This document shows positions 9,905 to 16,962 of a stretch of 64,000 bases of DNA, piece by piece. How positions within the stretch are numbered: the stretch's first letter is position 1; each line of letters starts with the position of its first letter. Both the position numbers and the translations under genes were made by a program. The notes beneath the pieces are model-generated. The model did no database searches, was not told the origin of the DNA, and saw nothing but the letters and a program-made list of their open reading frames with translations. Source of the stretch: Mesorhizobium loti (GTDB taxonomy: Bacteria > Pseudomonadota > Alphaproteobacteria > Rhizobiales > Rhizobiaceae). Location: assembly GCA_002356515.1 (NCBI GenBank), contig AP017605.1, positions 1,860,001 to 1,924,000 of the forward strand, in the 5' to 3' direction.

Positions 9905-10297
9905 ATGATGCCAAACGGTTCGGTGGACTCAAATCAGCTTTTGATCCTGGCCAAAGTGCTCGACGAGTATTGTCGCCGGGCCGGCATTGGTGCCGGGCAC
10001 GCGGCGCGGGAACGGCTTGGCCGCCGCGTCATGGAGCTGTTCCAGGGCGGCATGGACAAGTCCTCGGAATTGCATGCCGCCATGAACTCCAGCTACGCCG
10101 AATGGCTCGGCGAAGTCGATCGCCTGCCTTCATCTTCGCAACAGCCTGCCTTGTGGGCGATCGACCCTGCAATCACGGAACCATCCTGTGCCGAGACTGT
10201 TGATTCAGGTGGCGGCGGAGCATTGCGCTTCCCTCAAGCTGATGCGGTGGAGCACTCCGCCAATTCGTCGCCACACCCCTCCACAGAAGAGTTGTAA
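9905..10297 (+). CDS. Hypothetical protein
   Basis: A 130-aa soluble protein. The first 75 residues look structured: an aliphatic helix (NQLLILAKVLDEYCRR) and a second helix with ARERLGRRVMELFQGG. The last 40 are Ser/Pro/Gly-rich and probably disordered. Two adjacent ATGs (9905, 9908) follow GGGAAAAGCG; the ORF is open to 9770 but that part overlaps the regulatory boxes. The order helix-helix-disordered tail resembles other small rhizobial stress-region proteins; no function can be given. A terminator follows. Confidence 0.65.
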   Translation: MMPNGSVDSNQLLILAKVLDEYCRRAGIGAGHAARERLGRRVMELFQGGMDKSSELHAAMNSSYAEWLGEVDRLPSSSQQPALWAIDPAITEPSCAETVDSGGGGALRFPQADAVEHSANSSPHPSTEEL

Positions 10298-10303
10298 GTA
10301 AGC

Positions 10304-10336
10304 AGCGCATCCAGCTGCAGGTGCGCTTTTGTTTTC
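10304..10336 (+). terminator. Probable Rho-independent terminator
   Basis: AGCGCA (10304-10309) pairs with TGCGCT (10322-10327), with further pairing inside the loop, and is followed by TTTGTTTT. Confidence 0.55.
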
Positions 10337-10360
10337 CTTGGCTATGCCCGGAATGACTCG

Positions 10361-10455
10361 CTATCGGAATGTCGAAAGCGTACAGTTCTCCTGTCGCTAG
10401 CCACTGAACGGGCGCTGGCGCTTGAGAGTGTCGATCGTACTCCCGCCCCTGCGGG
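10361..10455 (+). repeat. Repeated composite leader module (box + GGGCGCTGGCGCTTGAGAG + hairpin)
   Basis: The stretch from the box through GGGCGCTGGCGCTTGAGAG (10410-10428) to the hairpin CTCCCGCCCCTGCGGGAG (10441-10457), whose 3' arm supplies the GGGAG ribosome site, recurs upstream of other genes. Copies of the 19-mer are at 9849-9867, 11751-11769 and, on the minus strand, 16265-16283. A degenerate form is near 11293 and a CTTGAGAGTGAG fragment near 13140. The Shine-Dalgarno hairpin also precedes the gene at 11806. Confidence 0.65.
10370..10384 (+). promoter_or_regulatory. Crp/Fnr-type box before the first regulator gene
   Basis: TGTCGAAAGCGTACA, one mismatch from the box at 9810, lies 81 bases before the Crp/Fnr gene at 10465, suggesting autoregulation. 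Confidence 0.55.
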
Positions 10456-10464
10456 AGTTGCGCA

Positions 10465-11250
10465 TTGAACTACGAAATTCCAAAATCGACTGTCACCGGC
10501 GAGGCACTGGCCGACGAAACCTTGGCTCAGCCAAGATTCCGAAATGAACTGTTGCGCAAGATGAGCGAGCAGGACCTTGCGCTGCTTGAGCCCGGTCTGC
10601 AGCGGACAGCTCTGCCGCTGAGAATGCCGCTTGTGACGCCCGGCGTGCCGATCGCAGCCGCCTACTTTATCGAGCACGGAATTGCGTCGGTGGTCGCGCG
10701 CACGTCCGGCGGCCAGGAGGCGGAGATCGGGTTCATCGGCTTTGAGGGAATGGCTGGATATTCGCTGGTGATGGCCGACAACCGCTCGCCGCAAGCCTGC
10801 TTCGTGCAACTCGAAGGCGAAGCGATGCGCCTTGATGCAAGCAGCTTTGACGCCGCTCTGACGACCAGCCCTACATTGCGATTGTTCCTGTTGCGCTTCG
10901 TCAATTCCCTGCAGATCCAGACCGGGTATACCGCACTTGTCAACGCACGGCTGAAGTTGGCAGGTCGCCTGGCTCGGTGGTTGCTGATGTGCGACGACCG
11001 CGTGGTGGGCGTGCGGTTTTCCATTACCCACGAATTCCTCGCCACGATGCTTGGCGTAAGACGGCCAGGCGTCACCATCGCCCTGCAAGAATTGGAAGGT
11101 CTCGCTCTGATCCGATCGCGCCGGGGTGAGGTTGTCATCCTGGACCGGCCTGGGCTGATTGCGCTGGCGCGCGGCGGATATGGGGTACCGGAAGCTGAAT
11201 ATGCCAGGCTTTTGGGAGAGGTCGGTTCGGAGTCTGAATTGACTGGCTAA
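10465..11250 (+). CDS. Crp/Fnr family transcriptional regulator (paralogue 1)
   Basis: A 261-aa regulator with an N-terminal cyclic-nucleotide-binding-type beta barrel (from LALLEPGLQRTALPLRM through EIGFIGFEGMAGYS) and a C-terminal winged helix-turn-helix (ITHEFLATMLGVRRPGVT, about residues 190-207). It has no FNR-type cysteine cluster, so the signal is not obvious; it belongs to a group common in Mesorhizobium and Bradyrhizobium. The start appears to be TTG 10465, behind a GGGAG that lies in a hairpin. The closely similar paralogue is at 18037. A box before each gene suggests self- and cross-regulation. Confidence 0.88.
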   Translation: MNYEIPKSTVTGEALADETLAQPRFRNELLRKMSEQDLALLEPGLQRTALPLRMPLVTPGVPIAAAYFIEHGIASVVARTSGGQEAEIGFIGFEGMAGYSLVMADNRSPQACFVQLEGEAMRLDASSFDAALTTSPTLRLFLLRFVNSLQIQTGYTALVNARLKLAGRLARWLLMCDDRVVGVRFSITHEFLATMLGVRRPGVTIALQELEGLALIRSRRGEVVILDRPGLIALARGGYGVPEAEYARLLGEVGSESELTG

Positions 11251-11255
11251 CGGAT

Positions 11256-11270
11256 TGTCGGAAGCGTACA
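11256..11270 (+). promoter_or_regulatory. Crp/Fnr-type box
   Basis: TGTCGGAAGCGTACA, identical to the box at 9810-9824, and preceded by the same GGCTAACnGAT context. It lies 81 bases before the start codon of the small gene at 11352, the same distance as for the regulator at 10465. Confidence 0.6.
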
Positions 11271-11351
11271 ATTCTCAAGTCGTCCGCCGTCTACGGCACA
11301 CGGACGCTTGGGAGCCAAATCAGGTGCTTTCGCCCTTTCGGGAGGAAAGTC

Positions 11352-11561
11352 ATGACTGAAGCAGAACAACCAAACATTATGCCGCCCAATCTTATTCCAG
11401 ATGGCGTCGAAGTCACCGAGACCATGGGCGAATGGCGTGTTCGGGTCGTTATCAACGGCAAAGCGCACTTGAGCACGTTTGATGTGGAATCCTACGCCCG
11501 GTCCTTTGCCGATAGCCAGCGCATGCGCGTAGGGCTGACCCGGCTCGCTTCACGCCTTTAG
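11352..11561 (+). CDS. Small conserved protein, paralogue of the one at 12823
   Basis: A 69-aa protein with a strong ribosome site (GGGAGGAAAGTC). Residues 20-65 share a pattern with the minus-strand protein at 12823-13014: EW/FRVRVV, then STFDVESYARSFADSQRMRVGL. So both contain the same small domain, predicted as two strands and a helix. No function known. It is headed by a Crp/Fnr-type box, placing it in the presumed regulon. Confidence 0.7.
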   Translation: MTEAEQPNIMPPNLIPDGVEVTETMGEWRVRVVINGKAHLSTFDVESYARSFADSQRMRVGLTRLASRL

Positions 11562-11585
11562 CGCGAATTGCCCGCGCCTCCAGAT

Positions 11586-11632
11586 TGTCGGTTTGGTACC
11601 AATACTAACCAAAGAAATGTCGGAACCGTACG
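11586..11632 (+). promoter_or_regulatory. Tandem Crp/Fnr-type boxes
   Basis: TGTCGGTTTGGTACC (11586-11600) and TGTCGGAACCGTACG (11618-11632) are direct repeats of the box, 17 bases apart. They lie upstream of the small genes beginning at 11806; the DNA between is AT-rich and without a gene. Confidence 0.55.
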
Positions 11633-11805
11633 GTTTTCACCAAGCAAACATCGAAGTCTATAAAAATTTAATATTATTCGACCGATGCGCCATAGTTAAT
11701 AGACGGCGCCTTTTTTAAATGCTTAATCAAAATGTCATCAGCTTTTGCACGGGCGCTGGTGCTTGAGAGCGCTTAACATTCTCCCGCCCAAGCGGGAGCT
11801 ATGCA

Positions 11806-11982
11806 GTGACCGTCAACCGGCCAAACATGTTTTCCGGAATTCCGAATGAGCGAAGTGGCGGCACCATTTCGGTGCTTTGTACACTTCCTCAAATGGCCGA
11901 CGCCCTGGCAGACGGCTGGCCATCCGATGGCCCCATGTTTCTGGCGGCACTTGCCGCTCCCGACAGCTACATGAAGGAGTGA
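11806..11982 (+). CDS. Small protein, DUF982-like
   Basis: A 58-aa ORF with GTG start behind the hairpin-borne GGGAGCTATGCA leader. The middle (QMADALADGWPSDGPMF) resembles the DUF982 core, in which a helix is followed by WP and a second helix, but the domain is short. It ends 7 bases before the next gene (11990), whose ribosome site AAGGAG overlaps its stop, indicating translational coupling. Confidence 0.5.
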   Translation: MTVNRPNMFSGIPNERSGGTISVLCTLPQMADALADGWPSDGPMFLAALAAPDSYMKE

Positions 11983-11989
11983 ACGCGAA

Positions 11990-12463
11990 ATGCCCCTCAC
12001 CCTGCGCACGACACTTTGTGAAACGAGAGATGCGTTGCACGTGCTGCGACGGGCTTTGTTTGTCCGTGGGCATATCGACGCCATGGAAGAGATCGACTCC
12101 CTCATTGGGGTCGCAGAAGACAAGGCAGTCCACGCGATCGGCACCATTGACCGGACGGAGATTCGAAAGCCTGTCCTGGCTGCGGTCGCACATCCGGCGG
12201 AGCCGGCAGGTATTGTTCTGCTGATTGCGGGGCCGAAGAACCTTGGCGAGCTTCGGGACCAAGGCATGGGCCTCAGCGCGTATTGCGGCAATCCACGCTG
12301 CGGTCATCTGCGTTCGCTGGATCTCGATGGCCTGATCGAGACCTACGGCACCCACTATGATTTCAACACCGAAAGGCGGCTGGCATCGAAGCTCGTCTGC
12401 AAACGGTGCCAGAATGTGGGAGGAAGGCTGGTGGTGGTCTCCGACAAAAGACCCCGGTATTGA
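11990..12463 (+). CDS. Hypothetical protein with C-terminal zinc ribbon
   Basis: A 157-aa protein. The first 90 residues are helical with no family I recognise. The C-terminal third has two cysteine pairs, YCGNPRCGH (about 98-106) and CKRC (about 139-142), spaced as in small rhizobial zinc-ribbon proteins. ATG 11990 follows AAGGAGTGAACGCGA. It is coupled to the 58-aa ORF upstream. Functions of such proteins are unknown; nucleic-acid or protein binding is only a guess. Confidence 0.65.
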   Translation: MPLTLRTTLCETRDALHVLRRALFVRGHIDAMEEIDSLIGVAEDKAVHAIGTIDRTEIRKPVLAAVAHPAEPAGIVLLIAGPKNLGELRDQGMGLSAYCGNPRCGHLRSLDLDGLIETYGTHYDFNTERRLASKLVCKRCQNVGGRLVVVSDKRPRY

Positions 12464-12601
12464 AGCCCCGGGGCGCCCCCGGATGCGAACCGCTACGGAC
12501 CCGCAGGCGACGAGGTCGACTGGCCGTGGCGGCTGCATGAGGCGAGCCTGCGCCTTGTGGCATCCCTTGGCGATGTGCGGGATAATTCCCGGGTTGAGTC
12601 A

Positions 12602-12627
12602 GGAACCATTGCGTGTGGCGCACCGTT
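12602..12627 (+). promoter_or_regulatory. EcfG-type general stress promoter
   Basis: GGAAC (12602-12606), 17-base spacer, CGTT (12624-12627), 27 bases before the start at 12654. It fits the alphaproteobacterial general-stress consensus exactly. Confidence 0.7.
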
Positions 12628-12653
12628 GGGTCGAACGGAAGGGACATCCGAAA

Positions 12654-12836
12654 ATGACTGACAAGCCACAGAGGCCACCGGCGGAAACGGGCGGCATTGC
12701 TCGCCGTTTGGTCGACGAAACCGGCATCACCGATGCACAGGCCCGAGAGCTTATCGCTTTCCTTGGGCCGCACAATTGGACGTCGCTTTTGCGAGAAGCC
12801 CGGATATTGAATCCGACGGCGCCTAGATCCGTTTGA
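12654..12836 (+). CDS. Small conserved-type hypothetical protein
   Basis: A 60-aa soluble protein starting MTDKPQRPPAETGG; the rest (ARRLVDETGITDAQARELIAF and so on) reads as two amphipathic helices around a Gly-Pro-His-Asn turn. ATG 12654 follows GAAGGGACAT. The EcfG-type promoter just upstream makes it a likely general-stress gene. Its last 14 bases overlap the converging gene at 12823-13014. No function assigned. Confidence 0.65.
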   Translation: MTDKPQRPPAETGGIARRLVDETGITDAQARELIAFLGPHNWTSLLREARILNPTAPRSV

Positions 12837-13014
12837 AATCGGCAAGCCCCAGGCGCACCCGCTGGCCTTCCGCGAAGGCCAGCGCGTAGGACTCCAACTC
12901 GAATGACCGGGTTAGTTCTTGGTCTTCCTCGACCACGCGGACAAACCATTCTCCGCAGGCTTCGACCACTTCGACGCAAGGGCAAACCTTGCTGTTCAAC
13001 GTCACGTCATCCAT
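12823..13014 (-). CDS. Small conserved protein, paralogue of the one at 11352
   Basis: A 63-aa protein from ATG 13014, which has AGGGAGGCTGCG upstream; the longer frame to 13035 is not needed. Shares WFVRVV, then RSFELESYALAFAEGQRVRLGL with the protein at 11352. It contains two Cys near the N-terminus (KVCPCVEVV) that the paralogue lacks. The 3' ends of this gene and the 12654 gene overlap by 14 bases tail to tail. Confidence 0.68.
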   Translation of the reverse strand: MDDVTLNSKVCPCVEVVEACGEWFVRVVEEDQELTRSFELESYALAFAEGQRVRLGLADFKRI

Positions 13015-13187
13015 CGCAGCCTCCCTGGAAAGCAATGGGGAACGCGATTTTTATAAGGCAGAGCCGCAGCGATTTTCAACATCAAATGTATGCTGTTTGA
13101 TCCCTGCATTCCCGGCTTCCAAAAGACAGTTTTTTCGTTGCTTGAGAGTGAGATTGCGGGCTTCCAAAAAATGATCTCAAGTGACCT

Positions 13188-13212
13188 GGAACCGGCCGTA
13201 CCCATTCTCGTT
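13188..13212 (+). promoter_or_regulatory. EcfG-type general stress promoter
   Basis: GGAAC (13188-13192), 16-base spacer, CGTT (13209-13212), 32 bases before the start at 13245; an exact consensus match. Confidence 0.75.
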
Positions 13213-13244
13213 TTTCGCTGAATAGCGGAAAAGGGAGAGATGCC

Positions 13245-13562
13245 ATGCCGCGCGGAGACAAATCCAAATACACAGACAAGCAGGAACGCAAAGCCGACCA
13301 CATAGCCGAAAGCTATGAGGACAAGGGCGTGTCCGAGAAGGAGGCTGAACGACGCGCATGGGCCACCGTCAACAAGGACGATGGCGGTGGAAAGAAGGAA
13401 GGCGGCTCAGGCCGTGGCAAACATACGGGCCATCCCGCCGCCCACAAAGGCGGCGAGCTCGGCGGCAAAGCGTCTGCGTCACGATCAGCGGCGAGCAAAT
13501 CTGCCTCGGCAAAGAAGGCAGCCACCACGAGAAAGCGAAATGAGGGGCATGCCAGTCGATAG
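13245..13562 (+). CDS. Basic Gly/Lys/Ala-rich protein ('plasmid stabilization protein'-like)
   Basis: A 105-aa, very basic and low-complexity protein. The N-terminal 50 residues (MPRGDKSKYTDKQERKADHI.. then GVSEKEAERRAWATVNK) match small rhizobial proteins often labelled plasmid stabilization protein, a label without experimental basis as far as I know. The C-terminal half is Lys/Ala/Ser-rich like histone-H1 tails, so DNA binding is plausible. Ribosome site AAGGGAGAGATGCC. The exact EcfG promoter upstream makes it a general-stress gene. Confidence 0.8.
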   Translation: MPRGDKSKYTDKQERKADHIAESYEDKGVSEKEAERRAWATVNKDDGGGKKEGGSGRGKHTGHPAAHKGGELGGKASASRSAASKSASAKKAATTRKRNEGHASR

Positions 13563-13571
13563 GACGCTGCC

Positions 13572-13847
13572 TCACAACGCGTTTGGCTGATTCCTGCCTC
13601 TGTTCGATTGCGCCTGACGCAAGGCCGCAGATTTATCCCTTTCGTTGTTTCGGCTGCTTTCGATCTCATATGTCAGCCAGCGGCAGAACATGCCGACGAT
13701 GGATAAGGCTGCGCCACCAACCAGACAGGCGGTAAGCGCTATGCTCTTCGAAGCGCTCGACCAGCTTACGATAGCGAGCAGGATCACACTCGCTGTGGAG
13801 ATTACATAGCCCACCCCTTTAAGCATATGCAGAGACGATTTGGTCAT
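13572..13847 (-). CDS. Small membrane protein
   Basis: A 91-aa protein with two hydrophobic helices (about residues 12-29 and 38-56) and a basic, hydrophilic C-terminus (SSRNNERDKSAALRQAQ). ATG 13847 is preferred to the longer frame. No family recognised. It is divergent from the pyrophosphatase gene; the gap has GGAAC (13876-13880) facing GTTCC (13898-13902), a possible weak two-way stress promoter. Confidence 0.55.
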   Translation of the reverse strand: MTKSSLHMLKGVGYVISTASVILLAIVSWSSASKSIALTACLVGGAALSIVGMFCRWLTYEIESSRNNERDKSAALRQAQSNRGRNQPNAL

Positions 13848-13979
13848 GTCGGGCACTCTCTTCAGCCGGCTGTTTGGAACATTCCGCGAGCCATGAAGTT
13901 CCATCGCGTGCACCGCGCCGGGGCGATTGGTGATGGAAGTCGCGGCGATCGCCGCCTCAACTGAAGGAGAGGCATCTTG

Positions 13980-14519
13980 ATGCCCAACTACCTGAAACTG
14001 CCGACAACGACCAAGGGCCTCATTCGGGTGGTGATCGAAACGCCTCGCGGCGCGACGGCCAAACTTGCCTTTGATCCAGGAATGCAGGCGTTCGGCTATG
14101 TCCGCCCTTTGCCGGTCGGCATGATGTACCCCTATGACTGGGGGTTCATCCCCTCCACATTAGGTCAGGACGGCGATCCGCTCGACGGGCTTGTCATCCA
14201 CCAAGCGTCAACCGCTCCGGGTGTGATAATCAAATGCAATCTTCTGGGCGCCTTGCGTGTCAAACAGAAGGACGAGGGCAGGAAAGTCTTGCGCAACGAC
14301 CGCTACATCTTTTGTCCCCACAGAGAAGACGCTGCGGACGAACTGGTGGCTGCCGATCATGTGCCCGACGACCTGCGACGCGAGATCGAACAATTTTTCC
14401 TCTCATCGGTGGTCGGAACCGGCAAGACGATCAAGTTCAAGGGTTGGCAAGATGCTGCGGGAGCTCGCAAGCAAATCAAGAAGGGCATGAATGCCTTCAG
14501 TCGCCAGTCACCTCCGTGA
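13980..14519 (+). CDS. ppa: Inorganic pyrophosphatase family protein
   Basis: A 179-aa family I inorganic pyrophosphatase, hydrolysing PPi to phosphate with Mg2+. The signature segment DGDPLDGLV (about residues 61-69) carries the metal-binding aspartates, and YPYDWGFIP precedes it. It starts at ATG 13980 (GAAGGAGAGGCATCTTG upstream). The sequence departs from housekeeping Ppa (GATAKLAFDPGMQAF instead of the usual KYExD region), so it is likely a second, specialised copy near stress genes. A partly overlapping isochorismatase-type gene follows. Confidence 0.82.
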   Translation: MPNYLKLPTTTKGLIRVVIETPRGATAKLAFDPGMQAFGYVRPLPVGMMYPYDWGFIPSTLGQDGDPLDGLVIHQASTAPGVIIKCNLLGALRVKQKDEGRKVLRNDRYIFCPHREDAADELVAADHVPDDLRREIEQFFLSSVVGTGKTIKFKGWQDAAGARKQIKKGMNAFSRQSPP

Positions 14520-14553
14520 ATTGTCTTTGGATAACAGCGTCGGAGAGAAGCTG

Positions 14554-15162
14554 ATGTCGATGCCGCGTCTGGAGTATGGACCGTTGGGACACCGCAGCAT
14601 GCATGTCTGTGTCGACATGCAGAGGCTTTTCGCCGAGCCATCGGACTGGGCGACACCATGGATAACGCGGGTGCTCCCACAAATAGAGCGGTTGCTCGAA
14701 AAGCGGGCACAACAGACCGTGTTCACGCGGTTTGTTCCTGCCCAAAAACCAGGGCAAGGCGCGGGGACGTGGAGACGCTATTATCAGCGCTGGTCGTCGA
14801 TGACGATCGACAATATCGGCCCCGAGATGGTCGACCTGCTACCGGCGTTGGCAGGCTACTGTCCGCCGGCAATCGTCATTGACAAGCATATCTACTCACC
14901 GTGGTTCGAAAGTCACCTAAGAGCACTCTTGGTCGAACGCGGCATCGACACGCTGGTGATCACGGGAGGCGAAACCGATGTGTGCGTGTTGGCCACTGTG
15001 CTCGGCGCCATCGATTTCGGCTATCGTGTGGTCCTCGTCACCGATGCGCTCTGCAGTTCTTCCGACGCCACGCACGACGCACTGCTGACGGTCTATCATC
15101 AACGATTCGCGCAGCAGGTCGAAACAGTCGAGATGGAAACCGTGCTCTCGAATTGGAACTGA
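14554..15162 (+). CDS. Isochorismatase-like cysteine hydrolase
   Basis: A 202-aa hydrolase of the isochorismatase/nicotinamidase superfamily. The triad is visible: Asp in VCVDMQRLF, Lys in VIDKHIYSPW and Cys in TDVCVLATVLGA. ATG 14554 has GGAGAG five bases upstream; an in-frame ATG at 14491 lies inside the pyrophosphatase gene. The 34-base gap to that gene suggests co-transcription. Substrate not predictable; amidase activity on small molecules is usual for the family. Confidence 0.85.
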   Translation: MSMPRLEYGPLGHRSMHVCVDMQRLFAEPSDWATPWITRVLPQIERLLEKRAQQTVFTRFVPAQKPGQGAGTWRRYYQRWSSMTIDNIGPEMVDLLPALAGYCPPAIVIDKHIYSPWFESHLRALLVERGIDTLVITGGETDVCVLATVLGAIDFGYRVVLVTDALCSSSDATHDALLTVYHQRFAQQVETVEMETVLSNWN

Positions 15163-15244
15163 GCTCCGTGATTTTCCAGTCAGCGAGTTGCGGTGGTGGA
15201 CTCACATTTGTCGGTTTCGCTGGCCACTGAGCAGTCAATTGCTG

Positions 15245-15538
15245 TCAGGCGGCGCGGCCAAACTCGTTCTGGACGATGTCGAGAAGCAGGCCGTCATTGT
15301 CCCAGCCGACAGGCTCTTTCAGTCGCCAATCGCACCCCGAGCGGTCGAACACGACCGGTGCCGAATAGAGCTGTGCGAAGCCAAGCACCATCCGTTCGGC
15401 GTCGGCGAACGACAGGTCTCCGTGGCGGTCGGCCAGTTGAGCGGCCAGGACCGGAACGTTCACAATTCCAAACTCGTAGATTGTCTTGACCAAGGTGTAA
15501 TTCAGGTCGTCGCGCAGTTCGACCGGGTGGTTGTGCAT
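15245..15538 (-). CDS. Hypothetical protein
   Basis: A 97-aa soluble protein with GGACAGGAGTTTGCC before the ATG. It is helical at the N-terminus (LNYTLVKTIYEFGIVNVPVLA) with WRLKEPVGWDNDGLL toward the end. No domain recognised. It faces the isochorismatase gene tail to tail. A degenerate Crp/Fnr-type box (15209-15223) and part of the composite module lie just beyond its 3' end, probably as a decayed copy. Confidence 0.6.
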   Translation of the reverse strand: MHNHPVELRDDLNYTLVKTIYEFGIVNVPVLAAQLADRHGDLSFADAERMVLGFAQLYSAPVVFDRSGCDWRLKEPVGWDNDGLLLDIVQNEFGRAA

Positions 15539-15804
15539 GGCAAACTCCTGTCCGAAGGACTGGGTTTTCCCTCACTTTCACCATGCGCCAGGCGCTTCGG
15601 GAAAGCAAGACAATTGTAAAAAAAATATTAATAAAATCAATTAGTTAGTATGTTTAGCCAGTGACGCAACCGAGGCACTTTGAGTAGCTGATGCAACAAA
15701 TGTATTTGGCTACTTCGGAACCAAACAGGCCATTGGCAGATTGTGAGGCACATAAGTCACTTACTCATTCGGCTCACCGGCTGGATTGCCGGAAGCGGGA
15801 GGCC

Positions 15805-16053
15805 ATGATGCCTGACAATCTTGAACGCCCCGAACGACTGCAGGTCATGCTGAACGAAGAGGAATTCGCGGCGCTCGACACATGGCGTTTCGACAAGCGC
15901 ATGCCGAGCCGCGCGGCTGCGGTGCGTGAGCTGCTGCGCCGCGGCCTGGCCGCCGAGGGCTTTCTGCATGCCAACAGCGGCACCCGTTCCGCCGACTTCG
16001 GTCTTCTGAGCGGCGAACAGGGCGTCAGCAAGACCAAGCGTGCGGATGGATGA
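15805..16053 (+). CDS. Ribbon-helix-helix-like small protein
   Basis: An 82-aa protein starting at one of two adjacent ATGs (15805, 15808) behind GCGGGAGGCC. The N-terminal half (RLQVMLNEEEFAALDTW... then SRAAAVRELLRRGL) has the strand-helix-helix pattern of CopG/Arc-type DNA-binding proteins. The C-terminus is Gly/Ser-rich. Such proteins act as dimeric repressors or toxin-antitoxin antidotes; no toxin gene is seen next to it. The upstream 120 bases are AT-rich. Confidence 0.65.
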   Translation: MMPDNLERPERLQVMLNEEEFAALDTWRFDKRMPSRAAAVRELLRRGLAAEGFLHANSGTRSADFGLLSGEQGVSKTKRADG

Positions 16054-16063
16054 GGATATCTGG

Positions 16064-16261
16064 CTACCGCGCCGACGGCGGCTCGATGGCGTCCGCCGGG
16101 TCTTCGAAGTTTAAGACCTCGATGAGCATTTCGACAGGCGCGGCCAGGCCCTCGAGGGTGGCACGTATGCCCAATGTCACCACAACAAGGTGATCTTCAG
16201 CCTCGCAATTGTCGTTCGCCAGCCTGGCGGGGAGCGGCCTCTTCACTTGCGGATGATCCAC
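16064..16261 (-). CDS. Small hypothetical protein
   Basis: A 65-aa ORF with a GTG start at 16261. It has an aliphatic, acidic C-terminal half (LEGLAAPVEMLIEVLNFEDPAD). The composite leader 19-mer (16265-16283, minus strand) sits immediately before the start, its GAGAG probably acting as ribosome site, which supports expression from this strand. No family recognised. Confidence 0.5.
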   Translation of the reverse strand: MDHPQVKRPLPARLANDNCEAEDHLVVVTLGIRATLEGLAAPVEMLIEVLNFEDPADAIEPPSAR

Positions 16262-16345
16262 TGGCTCTCAAGCACCAGCGCCCGTTTCGTGGCCGGTGAC
16301 CCTCACCTCTAAGGCGATTGCGAGCGCGCACAACAACAAATGTGG

Positions 16346-16360
16346 TGTCGTTTTCGTACC
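16346..16360 (+). promoter_or_regulatory. Crp/Fnr-type box
   Basis: TGTCGTTTTCGTACC, one member of the recurring 15-bp box, 71 bases before the gene at 16432. Confidence 0.5.
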
Positions 16361-16431
16361 GAGCGGCCCGGTTGCTGGAACGTTTTCAGTCGGCTCGCAT
16401 TTTGAGTGCCACCGAAGCAAAGGAGAATACC

Positions 16432-16647
16432 GTGGCCCGACTGCCTCAGGACAAGGACCGGATTGAACGCGCCACCCGCGAAGCTCAATCGATCATTGCC
16501 ATCGAACGCGAGGCGCGTGAGGCAAAGACCGCCCGGCTGCGAGAGCAGCGGCTTTCATCGGAGGCCCCGGCTTCCGCCGGCGCCGCTGCGGCAAAACGCA
16601 AGCCTGGCGCCCGAAAGGCGACGCACAAAACTCCCGACGCGAGGTGA
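16432..16647 (+). CDS. Small basic coiled-coil-like protein
   Basis: A 71-aa protein with a GTG start set by AGGAGAATACC. Residues 8-40 form a highly charged helix (IERATREAQSIIAIEREARE), and the C-terminus is Ala/Lys-rich (AAAAKRKPGARKATHK), similar in style to small DNA-associated proteins. It is in the presumed Crp/Fnr-box regulon. The opposite strand is open across most of it (16493-16843). Confidence 0.5.
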   Translation: MARLPQDKDRIERATREAQSIIAIEREAREAKTARLREQRLSSEAPASAGAAAAKRKPGARKATHKTPDAR

Positions 16648-16843
16648 ACTCGTGCTCGACGATGTATTCGAACACGTCGCCCTCGTCTTCGTCGACCACT
16701 CTGAACCAGCGGCTCTGCAAAGCCGGCGTCCAAATCGTTTTGCCGGTGATCTTCTGCAGGGCTTCAAGAGCGGTTGTGCCGCTGGCGAGATGCGATGCCG
16801 AAGGCTCACCGCCGTCCATTTCGGGGATCTGATAGCGTGGCAT
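16493..16843 (-). CDS. Hypothetical protein with long antisense overlap
   Basis: A 116-aa ORF with GAGGAAGGGCAGCC before its ATG. Residues 24-70 look like a real domain (ALEALQKITGKTIWTPALQS, then an acidic VVDEDEGDVFEYIVEHEF). After about residue 70 the sequence turns Arg/Pro-rich and lies wholly opposite the 16432-16647 gene; that part probably arose by loss of an earlier stop. Function unknown. Confidence 0.55.
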   Translation of the reverse strand: MPRYQIPEMDGGEPSASHLASGTTALEALQKITGKTIWTPALQSRWFRVVDEDEGDVFEYIVEHEFTSRREFCASPFGRQACVLPQRRRRKPGPPMKAAALAAGRSLPHAPRVRWQ

Positions 16844-16962
16844 GGCTGCCCTTCCTCTCAGCCAAACTTCGAGAGGTCGCCTAGATTCCTGGAACGAAAT
16901 TCCTTCGACGAACTTGCTGGCATTATGGGACCCGGTGCGCGTTACGACCATTGGTGGGTGGC

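Noticed and set aside
12464..12661. In-frame continuation after the zinc-ribbon gene's TGA (protein-like, WPWRLHEASLRLVASLGDV)
   Set aside because: No start codon or ribosome site and overlaps an EcfG promoter; readthrough cannot be supported from sequence alone.
15209..15223. Further Crp/Fnr-type box (TGTCGGTTTCGCTGG)
   Set aside because: Right half is degenerate and it lies between two converging 3' ends, so it is probably a decayed module copy.
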